NCBI GenBank assembly: GCA_914767715.1
Contig: OU612073.1
Location: forward strand, 22,694,001 to 22,754,000
From: Membranipora membranacea
Taxonomy: Eukaryota > Bryozoa > Gymnolaemata > Cheilostomatida > Membraniporidae
Reading direction: 5' to 3'
DNA: 60,000 bases
The notes beneath the pieces are model-generated. The model ran no database searches. It was not told the DNA's origin and saw only the letters and a list, made by a program, of their open reading frames with translations. Numbering within the stretch: the stretch's first letter is position 1; each line of letters opens with the position of its first letter. Below, piece by piece: positions 1-11,800 of this stretch. A program made the translations under genes and the position numbers.

Positions 1-1597
1 TGTTTTGGCTTGAGATTTCCTATTGAAGATGTGGTCTAATAACTCATAATCTAAACATTATTCAAAGTGAGTCAAAAAATACATGCATAATATACATGCT
101 GTGGTTATAGTTAGTAGTTTGATAAGTGAATAAATGTCCTTTCGTCCCTACCAGTATCTCAATATCCCACTAGATAGCCTCTTCTCTGCCGCCCCGATCA
201 GTAACCTTTTTATCGAGCTATTAATAATGCATTGGTGGTTTGCTACTAACAACTAGCTTACAGACACTGTGTTCTTTGAACTATAGATAATAAAATAATG
301 ATTACATTCAACCCAATGATAAACTTGTCAAATTGACCTTAATTCCATCCATGCATAGCGGGACTGCACTCAATCATTCATTCTCATGTTGTCACACTCC
401 GATACTTTCGTAAGACAGACAAGCTACATCAACAGTCCAACTTGTGACCCTGCTATTAAATTGAACTTCTTCCTCATTAAAATGTTGATCCACCAACAAT
501 CTGAAAGCCATTCACAATAATAATAGACAATGAATTTTAATTTAATGGTAGGAGAAAACTGACAGATTACATTCACATAGTAGGATTATACCCATCCTGT
601 CTTTTCAAAGCTCTATTATGCTGGCAGTGAATTTCAGTTAATTGGCACTAGCTAGTTGTCTATATGATAAGAATTTGTTTATGACTACACAGCTTGTCAT
701 ACTTAACAATATATTTCAATTTGTTGTGGATTTTGACAAAGTTTTGGTTGGAACTTTTGGTCGATGACTCAAAAGCTATCACTCCTTTTCCTATTATTGC
801 AAGAGGGTTTAATGACGCCTTTAAAAAACCCAGATGATATACTATATAGTAAACTTACCAATTCCATTCGTTAACAGTTTGCAGGAAATTGGTGAAATCT
901 CAAAAATAACATCCTTCTGTTCAACAGCTACACTCAGAAGTCATATGTTACAAGTTTGTTGTCAAGCTTCAAGAATATTTTTGATTTTTATTATTATCGA
1001 GTGAAGATTTAGGCCTTGGTAAAGGACTACAACCAGTATAAATGATACAGTACAAAGGGTTTACTAGTATTAATTGATCTAGTAACAGTGGATAGAATAA
1101 CTGAATAATACAATCACGAGAAAGAGGAAGTTTATGAAGCCTGATATCTTGTTCATGTAAGGCACAAATGTCGAGAAATCATCTAAATTTATATTGCACA
1201 AAGTTGTATAATGATAAAAGTGATTCATGGCCAAAAGATGACTTTCACTGTTCGCCACAGAGGATGAACTGGCCAAGATATGCTGTTCAAATGCAACAGC
1301 TAACTCTGCTATAGGGGTTATAGGTTTTGGGGTAGTAGGTTTGTGAGTTGCTTGAGGTGTGTGATGCTGTGGTGTATTGAAGTACTTGAATAACTTTGTT
1401 GGTCAACACAGTCTATCACAGTTCACAGGCCATATTGCACTTTATGAAATATTTGGCAAGACTGAGTGAATAACTAGCAAGAAGATTAAAGTAAAGTATC
1501 TCTCGTCTTCGAGTTGACTTGTTGGCACATAGCTTTGTATTGTTTGTACACAGGAGTAAGATGAACTTCTGTTCAAACAAGGATGACAGTGTTGAGC
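1..1597. other. Gene-free left edge; 3' flank of the ankyrin gene
   Basis: No convincing coding exon is visible on either strand. The part next to 1598 is the 3' flank, and probably the 3' UTR, of the minus-strand ankyrin gene. A minus-strand AATAAA (plus-strand TTTATT at 987-992) is a possible poly(A) signal. If the tomosyn model is right, this stretch is also intron of tomosyn on the plus strand. Confidence 0.5.
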
Positions 1598-3970
1598 TCA
1601 TAACTCTCCGAATAGAAACTGGTCGAGTTCCTTTTCTATCATATCCACGTCAGGACTACATGGTGTAGTTGGCTGTATTCTATGCTCTCTCTCCTTGTCT
1701 CTGAATGTAGACCTAAAAGAAAAAGAACATATACAATGTACAGTGTGCTCCATGTGGTTCAGACGTTATAATTTGATTTCCTGCTTATTCACACACAGGT
1801 TGTTGGTTAATTCAGCATTCTAATAACAATCTAAATCAGACTTTGCTTAATTAGGACAGCAATTTTCCGTCCACAAGAGGTTTGAATGAACAGACTACAA
1901 CTCACTAAGGACACAATCCTTCTCTACATTCAGATTAAATCACAACTGTCAGATTTGAAATAGACTGAGATCAACAATTAATTCATTGAAATTCATTGGA
2001 TTATCTGCTTACTTGGCTTGTTGTTTTTTGGAGTAGTCCCTCTTGTAGATGAGGTCATCCTCAGACCAGTCTTGGTTCTTCAGCGGCTCCAGGTACTTGA
2101 CCACTATCTCATCAGGCATTTCACAAAGCTGCGAGGCTACAAGGCCATCCTTATTTCTCCTCAGTAAGTAGGACCTCCTCTCATGTGACTTTAGATGATG
2201 TAGAAGAGCTTTCACTACTGCAGGTCTGTAGAGTAAGGCTGCTAAGTGCAGGGCTGTGTTACCGTTATCATCAACATGGAGGATGAGGGGTGATAATTTG
2301 ATACCTGGTAAATAGCTCATGAAGTTCAGGACAGAATCCAAAAGCTCGTCCCCTGCGAGTCGAATGCAGGACAGGTGGATTATGGTCCAGCCTACATTGT
2401 TTCTGGCACACATCAGGGGGAAGATCATCCTTTTAGGGACCCACTCTTCCTTTAGAAGACAGTTGACGATGTCTAAGTTACCAGTTATGAATGCTATGAG
2501 TATAGGGGTGTTGCCTTCTCTATCAGTGTCCAGGATAAGCTGGTGACGCTGATTTAAATCAAAGTACTTGAGTATCCTGCGGAAGACGCCCATGGTGTTT
2601 GGGTTGTATGCAGCAAGGTGTAGTGGTGTGCTTCCAGAGTCGTTTCTCATGAGGATATACTGCATGTGAAGCTTAGTTGGTATACGTTGGATCAATGCGT
2701 GCAGGACGATTGTGTTGTTGGTTCTTGCAGCCTTATGCAACGCATTTTCCCCAAACGTTTGGTCTTTCATAATGATGTAATCTAAAAAGCTTTTGTCTTC
2801 GGGTAAGTTTAACTCCATCTGCTTTAGGAAATAGTTGCACAAAACTCCCTTGGTCTGTGGTTGCCCTGCTAGACAGGATAAAGCTGTATTGTAATCTGTG
2901 TACTTTCGGCAGCACCATATTAACTCTTCTGTAACTTCATCCAGGTCTGCCAGCTGCATCACCAGTACACATTTTGCCATGATGCATAACTCTCTTTCTT
3001 CAGTATCACATGGTACTGAGAGGAGTGTGTGTAGTAGTGTGCTGTGTCTGTCGTTCTGAAACAGGAACTCCTTCAAGCTATTAATATTCCACATACACTC
3101 AGCCAGTGTACGGAGTAGGTCTAAAGACATCTCATCAGCAGCGCATACTAACGCATGGCCGACTGTTTTCTGGATTTTTGTGGTCGTTTCTTCAAAAACA
3201 GCTTGTCTCAACATATCAGGGTCGCTGGAGAGCTGCTTCAGTAGAAAATTAAAGATCTCTTCACGGTTTAATCTGGCTGCCATTATTAGGCAGTTGAGAC
3301 CAGCGCTGTTTTTCGAGACTAGTATAGTCAGTCTTTCTTTGGAAGTAAAGTTGGCAAGCAGTTGCTGAAGGAAAAGCAGTTTTCCTTGCTGGCATGCGCA
3401 GTGTAAGGCATTATCACCAAAATTGTCTGTGATCATCGCAACCTCTTTCTTCATCTCTTTATCCATATGTAAGCGAAGTGTCTTAAATATTTCTGTTTCG
3501 TTATCGTCACTTTCAATAGCTAACTGTAGACAAGAGGATCCATCTCTATGAGCGATTCGGGCTCTGAGCAAATCCCTACACCTTCCTGGTTCTAAGTCAC
3601 TGAGAAAGTTCTGTAGCAGTTCTGTGTCACCGTCGATAATGGCTGCACTCAATATAGACTGCTCAGTGTCAGTGACATCTTCTATACTCGGCATAATAAT
3701 ATCTGCTACTGATTCCTCATCACTCTTGAGCTCGGCGCTGACTGACTTGCGTCGTAGTTGATTGATATACTTCAACCGCATTTGTGTTGATTTGCGCTCT
3801 CTGGCTATCGATCGCTCTACTGATTGTGCGTACTTCTCAAACTCTGTATCATCAGTGTCCACCACCTGCTCTTGGACCTTTCTGATGGGTGGCGCGGGTG
3901 CCATTTTGTTTCTAATGGTTGAGTGATGATTGTGATATGAATTTACGTTAGGCTCTAATGCAGTTGCCAT
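1598..3970 (-). CDS. Ankyrin-repeat protein, two coding exons, 690 aa
   Basis: Coding exons on the minus strand are 2013-3970 and 1598-1712. The reading frame seems to stop at 2009, but a GTAAGC donor begins at 2012. A TTTTAG acceptor at 1713 joins in phase and adds 37 residues ending FLFGEL-stop. I chose the ATG at 3970 because a pyrimidine-rich CAG acceptor lies just upstream, so the more distal in-frame ATG (4012) is probably intronic. Residues 1-100 are charged, probably disordered or helical. Ankyrin-like units follow with cores such as GDNALHCAC (185), GENALHKAA (407), GSTPLHLAA (446), GNTPILIAF (486), GWTIIHLSC (527) and GNTALHLAA (570). Ankyrin repeats are protein-binding scaffolds; no enzymatic domain is visible. 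Units in the C-terminal half are spaced about 40 residues apart rather than 33. I do not recognise a specific orthologue. It may be nested in a tomosyn intron. Confidence 0.85.
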
Positions 3971-5292
3971 CTTGTTCCTGAAACAAAAGTGCGCCTGTTT
4001 ATTTATCACCATAGAACAAAGTTACAATTTTAATTTTAAATTTAAATCAATGTTTATCTTCAACTTGGCTTCGCGATACAAGTTACTTCTACTAGACTTG
4101 AATCCCTGTTTCACTTGCAATCTCTAGCTCTACTGATTCTAGGCAAACATGGTTAAGTCAGCGTTGGTAATAGTTTGTCAACTAGATAAAGGTGATTTAC
4201 TAACCTTGGGTCTCAATTGTGAGCTTCTGATTACAATGGCTCTTCATACAGCTGTGATCTGTGGTCAGGTGATCAGTTCCTGTTTCATATTATCTTGTTG
4301 CTGATGATTCAGGTATTGGGGCTTCCCTATTTCCCTAAACTTTATGAACTAATACTTATCTCATGAAGTGATGACAAAACACCATGCAAATAAGTAACTG
4401 ACCTTATCATTAGCCCAGTATCTCAATTTTCTATGGGAGGGGCGGTGACACAATGGATAACGACTAAATTTTGTTGAACAAGCTGAACAAATATTTCAGT
4501 CTACAATCATTGTTCAAGCGGGTAAGCTAATCCACTTGAAATCTGTGAAGCGTGAATTCGAGTAATGCAATTATAGATACGGTTTTATAGGGAGGGTCTG
4601 GCTTTATAGGGAGGGTCTGGCTAGTGAGCTTTTATTATGATTCCCAAATAAAAGTACTTCAGAAATAGAAATGACAATCAAATTATTCATTCATTAGCTC
4701 TTTGGCAAGTTGATTAATGATTGAAATCATTATGCAAAAAATGCGGAATGGTGAGATTTCATGCTAATTCACAACCACTCAAAACACAAATTTTCAATAT
4801 TATATCTATGACGATTTGCATATCATATCATCTGAAACTGTGAGATGTATCATTGATAATTGTACATCTGATACCAATTAAAGAGAAGAATCTCCTCTTC
4901 GTAGTCATGGCCAACTAAATTTATCCAACATCCACTATCCTGCCCTTGCATCTATTGAGTTTCTTTTCAATTTGCAAATACATCGTCGGCAGTAAATTCA
5001 ATGTGCTGCCAAGTACTCAGTTCAGACTTAATATATGTAGCAATGACTATGCTTCAGCAGGGCTTCAGATAGTTGTTATTTACACTGAAGCAGTGACAGC
5101 AGATTAATCTGTACGTGTCAGTGTAAGTCATCTACACCTCTATAAGACCTAAAACCCAAATCTAATCTTGTCATCTCCACTTGGAAATGGCTGATTTCTC
5201 CAATCCAAGCCATGTAATACTGTTATATTAGATACTAGATTTAATAGATGTGGCCTTATTTTGATCACATTGTTCACATTTATATTTTACAG
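3971..5292. other. Gene-free spacer between ankyrin gene and tomosyn exons
   Basis: This should contain the 5' UTR exon and promoter of the minus-strand ankyrin gene, because an acceptor lies immediately before its ATG. I looked on the plus strand for earlier tomosyn exons and found none. A 19-bp perfect tandem duplication sits at 4584-4621. Confidence 0.5.
4584..4621. repeat. Two-copy 19-bp perfect tandem repeat
   Basis: The unit TTTATAGGGAGGGTCTGGC occurs twice, at 4584-4602 and 4603-4621, with no mismatch. It is a small local duplication in noncoding DNA. Confidence 0.9.
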
Positions 5293-6920
5293 ATAGCGTA
5301 TGTTTAGCAGCACTTGCTAGTAATGGACACGTGATGGTATACAGTCTCCCCTCACTAAGGCCTCTTCTCAACGTCAACTATGTCAATCAGTTTGACGTAC
5401 GAGTCGCCCGTACTCTAGACTTCGGTAATCACGGACACGCTGTGTACATGTGTACCGCTACTGAGATGCAGAAAATCACTGTCTCAGCAGATATGTGGTA
5501 AGTATTGATATTAATATCTGTAAACTATGAGGGTAAGTTGACAGCTTGACATCCCCAGTGCCAGCTGTGTTATCTGATATCAGGGCCACAGCAGGTGGCT
5601 GTGACAATGATGTAGCGAGAGTGTGTCACACGTCGCTGTATAGATTGTAAATATAGCTCGGGCAGATTGACTCCCATCCAGGGTCATATAGATGAACTTG
5701 GATTTCAACCTGACCTAAGATTTGCTAGGAGTGCAAGATCCAGCACCTAATAACATTGTGCAATATATATCATGCAGTATTGTTGTTTATCCCAACTGTG
5801 CAAATTTGTAAGCTCTAAAAGCTAATGTCAACAGAGAGTGAGGCCATTCTGTATTGTTTTCACCTCTCTTTTATCCAGCCGCCAACAGGCAGATATGCAG
5901 TGTGAACCGTTCATAGTGAAGGAAAATCCTGAAGCACCAAAACAGAGTTTCCTCAAGAATCTGTTTGGCTCTGGACCCTCAGTTCTCGACAGACAGGAAT
6001 TATGTAGGTATTCAGCAGAAAGTGTAAACAGCAGCAGCTGTTGAAGTAATGTTACCGAGATAAGAATGTTCAATGAGCAGACAACTCCGATATATGTGTA
6101 GCTTCGGACGCCTGGTTTAATCAATACCATAAAACTTTTGAAGGTGTTTATGACCCTTTTCAACGGTCATTTTAAGTAGTTCTAAGTTCAAGTAGTAGTT
6201 GTTATACTCAATGATTGGGTTAGCATTGGAGCATAATAACACTATCCCAATATAAGATTTTTCAAGAAAATCAGGATGATCGCAGTCTTGAATGAAGATG
6301 CTAGGAATTAGTTCTTATGTTATATTGTAACATCTTATGGTGATGAACACCAACATGAAAGAAAAGGGGAAGTGCTTTACTTGACTTTTTAAGTGTCCCG
6401 TAAACATGCACCCCGTTTTATCTAGTGCTCCATAGTCATTTCTTCTTGTAACATTTTAGTCGGAACATCAGGCAAAGCATCACATGGGATAGCCACATTA
6501 GTCCCGGGAGCAGCGCTGCAGGCAGCTAATGCGAACGCTACAGGACTAGCTGGTGATCTAGCCAGGACGAGGATGGCTCTGGATGAAAGAGGTGAAAAAC
6601 TCGGCAAACTGGAAGACAGGTGAGATTCATTTATTGACCTCTAGATACGCCTTATGAAAACAGGTGGATGGCATTTAAATAGATGCTCCTGGTGCCAACT
6701 GATCAGTAGAGAAAGAATCCGGGCAAAGATGGATCCAAATATTAGTTTGTGGCGGACTTTCAGTTAGAAACAAGCGATCATTATTTTATATCAATCGATA
6801 GATTCAAACATATTTTATGTTTTTAGAACTGAGTCAATGAGAGACAGGGCTAAAGAGTTCTCAATGAACGCGACAATGTTAGCAAATAAATACAAGGACC
6901 AGAAGTGGTATCAACTGTAA
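5293..6920 (+). CDS. STXBP5: Tomosyn (syntaxin-binding protein 5) 3' end, four terminal exons
   Basis: Exons are 5293-5497, 5879-6003, 6460-6619 and 6827-6920 (TAA), with matching phases at every junction. Together they give about 193 C-terminal residues. The first exon carries the SLPSLRPLL motif of the last WD/Lgl-type blades. Exon 2 has a tail-linker segment (FLKNLFGSGPSVLDRQEL), and exons 2-3 join as ELFGTSGKASHGIA. The end is the R-SNARE-like coiled coil (ARTRMALDERGEKLG to NKYKDQKWYQL-stop), with Arg at the ionic zero-layer position. Tomosyns bind syntaxin and SNAP25-type SNAREs in the cytosol and inhibit vesicle priming. Family proteins are about 1100 residues, so some 900 residues are missing. 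No earlier exon is visible back to position 1. They probably lie beyond the left edge, across an intron of at least 5.3 kb; a truncated duplicate is the alternative. Confidence 0.92.
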
Positions 6921-8866
6921 GCTTCTAAGTCAGGCCTTCTGAGTGGTATCACCGCCTACCAGTAACTAATGTGGGAATGTAGGATTACTGATTGTGTTCA
7001 GTTCAGTAGCATATCGAGCAGCTCCTGTCATATGATAAAGGCTTACAAACTACTGAACGCTGCCGGATGTTTTGATATAACCATGTATGATTTTGTTTAT
7101 GAGTTAAAAACGAAAATATATACCACTATTTTTGATTTTTTCCAGGGTTCAAATTTAGACATTAAATGTTTCTCTCTCGAATAAGCAGAATCTATTCCTG
7201 CATTTCGTGGTTCGATGTCAAGTATCGCCTAGGTTTTCACTTTTGCCTTATTGTACATTCCTACGTGTTGTTATTCTGAATTCTTCTGATATCATTTTAG
7301 ATTTTTTTTATTCGTTCTAGTCATAAATTATTGTGTACCTTGATTCACAGAAAATTGCCAATCTTATATACCAGAGTCGGCATATTGGGTTTCTATAGAT
7401 TGATTTGAAAATACGTAGTTAGGAAGTAAAGAATCGATTAGGGGTTAGTATCCGCTGCCAACAGTAGCACCAGACATGAAATGCTGCTGCATTGTTTCTG
7501 TGTCAATATATATAACATCTAATCTAAGAGTATTCTAGTAATGATAGATAGATTTTCTTGTATTATTTATTTAAGATACAGTTGACACACCAGAATACAT
7601 TTATTATTTTGCCAAAAATACTAATTATACAATTCTATATCTTTGTGTGCTGTGTATGTTTTTGAACATAAAAATCATATTCTTTTAGGATATCCAAATT
7701 TTAGGAGGAATGAGTATATTGAATGCAATAGTATTAGAATTTAAGGCAACCGGTTTTCATTTGAAAAGTCAGTTTTAATTTTCTCATAGATGCAATATTA
7801 TTATGAAGTTTTTATGTAGTCATTGTTGTCTTTAAAACTAACACACTTTTCACTTCACTCATTGTTTACTTGATAAGAAGGAAGCGACGATTATTTCTAT
7901 CTCGGGTGCAGCAGTTTAATTTTGACATTGCGTATCTATAACTACTGGTGATCATTTGTAGGTGTGTTCTGTTCTGTTCTGTGTATGTATCTACCATTAT
8001 TTTTGTATAATAATTACGTGTCCGAAAAATTGAGAACCTTCCAGATTTCTTAGTGATGGGACTAGAGATGGTCATAGCCATATTTAATTGACATCATTAT
8101 AATCATTAGAATGTGTAAATTAAACAACAAGCTTGATGTTATGAGTCATCATGGATTTAGAGAGGGTATCATTTGTATGCTTCTCTGTTCTGGAATGACT
8201 CAATGATTCAACACTGGTAATGGGATATAATGACAGTGTCAATAAGATTCAGAAATATAAGTGCTCCATGACTTACATGATTGTGGATACACGGAATGAG
8301 GCTTTGGATGATACAAAGAGACATAGTCAACACTCAGATGCTGAGTTGAGATGGTATACTTGGTAAAATTAAGGAGTTGGAGGATTTAACCTCTTAATTA
8401 TTAAAATTAAGGTCATGTTTACCAAGGATTTATTGTGTTTACACAAAGCATAACACGAGGCAGCTACTGCCAAAAAATAAAACTAAGTAGCTCAACAGTA
8501 AACCGATGGAAAACATTGTACAATTTCATGCCCTGGTAGTTAAACTGCTTCATGACCGTTGTGTGGGAAAAGGGTATCTATCCATTTTCAAGTTGTTGGT
8601 AATGAATACCACTACCATCACAATGAAAAAAATCATTTTTTAGCCCTGTACATGAGCCCGGTCTAGATCAAGATTCCACATTCTATGGAATATTGACTTA
8701 GCCCATGAGTAACATTTCATCTGGCCAACCGATGTACGGTCGCTCAATGGTCAGTACTCTGAGGGACCATATCTGATATCAGAGCAGTCTCATTCAGGTG
8801 TATTGATGGTATTAAGTAGGCACAGGTGGCAGAGATAGGGATCGAGTGCTCGGAATGAGTATCACT
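6921..8866. other. Intergenic, convergent 3' flanks of tomosyn and ZMPSTE24
   Basis: I see no coding exon here. It holds the tomosyn 3' UTR on the left and the ZMPSTE24 3' UTR on the right. A minus-strand AATAAA (plus-strand TTTATT at 8429-8434), about 430 bases past the ZMPSTE24 stop, is a possible poly(A) signal. Confidence 0.5.
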
Positions 8867-11800
8867 CTAGTCTGATTTCTTTAATGCAGCTAGGCGCTCT
8901 AGTACGGGTGGATGTGAGTAATTCCATGTAGAATACAGCCAGTCCACCACTGGGAACGACAGGTTATCCTTCTGTAGTTTAATAAGAGCTGACTGAAGTT
9001 TATCTGAATAGCCGAGCTTTCTACCAAACTCATCAGCCTGAAACTCAAATCGTCTGCTCATTATCGTCATCACAAAGCTCTCAACCTACAATACATGGAA
9101 TGTTACAGTACTAGGCATCTACAACACCTACATGTATATATACACAGGCATCAACCTACAATACAGGGTCATAACAGTACTAAGCATCTACAATATCTAT
9201 ATATATAAAATAGATATACATACACTGGCTTAGTCTGAGCCCCCCAGACTTTGCCCCCTGTCCGACGGCCCCCCGGAGGGGAAAAACACTGGCTTGATCC
9301 AAAGAATTTGCCTCGTCTCATTATAATGAGTCAAGCACAACTTCTAGTAAAACCAGAGAGGGCAATCTGAACAGTTGACGGAAATATCACAGCTGTAGTT
9401 GTCTGCTCAATATCAATGAGGAGACAACCTAATACATTTCTGATTGCCTTGGTGGATGCTTTTGTTGACATGTTTGATATAAGGGCTGCGGTACTTCCTC
9501 ATTGGTGACATGAAAGCCTTCACTGGCCCGCTGAGTAAAGACATATACTTTGAAAGTAATTCTGATGAAACCTAACATGCATATCTATTATATTGTCCGC
9601 AGGGAATAAAGCCAGACTAAATCTTATCTCTTTAGCCACCCCAGACATCAAAGATAGTACATCACTAACCTGATTATAAGGAGCGAATATGTAGGAGAGA
9701 ATAATAAGAAGTCCTATGAGTACTGGTGTCTGATCATAGAACCCAAACGCTTCATACAAAGCTGTGTACTTAATCAGATATCCAAATCCGGCGAAACACA
9801 CCAACACGTTAGCCTGAAAAGTAAAGAACGGACAAAATGTGATACATCATATCATGAAACACTTTATTGCAACAGATTGATAGGAGAGCAGCCGTGATCG
9901 ATACAGAACTATTCTATCTGACTCAGTCACAATTTAAAGCATGGTAGGATGTATATATGACAGCCTTCTCTCCTCCCACGTCATGTGTGCGATAGTACAT
10001 CGCTCTGACAGGCTGATAGTCATCGCTTATGTTAAACTTGATGAGAATATCTTATCTTAATCCCAAATTAATGAATTATGTGGTTTGGATGATTTCATTC
10101 ACAGGGCAATGAGAAGCCCAGAGTCTGTATCAGGCAGTGATTATAAAGCTGGCAGCGACTCAGGTCAAAGGTTACAACAACACTCAAGAGTAATAATATA
10201 AGATTTTATTGACCACGCATGTGTAAATGAGCAATCAAGGCCAACAAACACAGGGGTTTTCAGTGTTTAGATTATAGTAGCCACTGCTCGCGTATCCATC
10301 GCATTGCCATGAAAGACCAAGAATAGATTTGAGGTAGGTTAGAACTACATTAGCTATAGATCTTCCTAGCATTGTCACATACGGCCTACACATGTCACAT
10401 TGCTTATTTTAGACTTTTGTAGAATGAGACAGGGTCATGTTTCAATATTCACTTGGATCGCTGTGTCAAGGAATTACTTTTTTCATGGTATTTGGAGACA
10501 GATTTTGACGTCATGTACGCCAACACATTTGCAGATCATAGGCCTATCTCAACTTTTATCTTTTTGGCAGTATCTGAAGCATGTCATATGTAAGTCTAGT
10601 AACCCTCTAACCCCACTCTAGCCCCACTCTAGAACTACTCAGCTATCATATGGAATGTTTTGTATTAGGGCTTTTGAGGGATGTTGATATTGTATTGAAA
10701 TTTGAGATGACATTTATTCGGATTCAGTGACTGATACATAAGGATGATGTAAGCCTGTGTTCCCTGTCTCAATACCATCTTATTACAATAGACACATTCT
10801 GGATTTTCAAATCTCTGAGTTACTACAAGTCTTGTGAGTTTAGATACCGGCCTTAGGCTAACACTAATTTGGCAATATTTGCTGTATATAATTTGAGTGC
10901 ATCATAATCTTCTGATCAGCCTAGCCTCATGTTGTATCAAGTTATGAATTAAGTCATAATATTGAGTCATCATTAGTGTATTCTGCCATCAGTAAGTATG
11001 TTATGTTGTATCTCGTATGTCTTTGATCCGAATCTGTGTGGTGGTTTGCTTTGTCAGCATTTGAACTGAGTAGATTCCATGCCGTTCATGACTGTGTTTC
11101 TACCCCCTAACAAGGGATGCTGGCAGTTCCTTTCACGTTTACGCATAACAGATGTTATTTAAGGATACCAGTTTACCTGAAGCGACACAGAATTAATGTC
11201 AAGTAAGTTGAGCAGACACCATGCGAATTCTGATTTCGGAGTTCAGCTTTTGAAAACAAAAGCACCTTTCTGGAGAGTGAGAGCCTGGATTTCGGGATAT
11301 CGTCACTCCGTCAGGCAGAGCTGTAATTGATTGCGATAAGAAGGGGATAAAAGGGCTCCGGATGGTAATTATCTCTTGTTTGTAGAAGAGATAAGGAGCT
11401 GCAAACGTAGCAAGTCAGGAGTGGCTAATTTGCTAATATGTGGTGATTTAGAGAGATTAACTAGTCAAGTAAATAATTGGTAATAATCAGATTATGATAA
11501 CAGTGTTTAGACTTCCTCTGTGGAATGATAATATTGATGTCCAGTGCTAACCTTTGGTAATGGGCTCACAATATAGCTCATTCGGATATTTGTTTGCACC
11601 CGCCACTTACTAAACACAGCCATGCAGCTGGTGGACGCGGGCTCACTTAGAATCCAACCGGACACAGGCCCTTTTTGGTCCAATGGTTGGCATTTTCTGG
11701 CTCTGAGTTGGAGTGTCAGAACTAGCTGAGTTCATGGTTTCTTCAAAGTACAGGAGGTTATTGATGAGATGATCAGAGTATCAAACATGAAAATGTCAAT

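Noticed and set aside
3971-4012. Upstream in-frame ATG of the ankyrin gene (MVINKQAHF...)
   Set aside because: A pyrimidine-rich CAG acceptor lies between it and the ATG at 3970, so these codons are most likely intronic.
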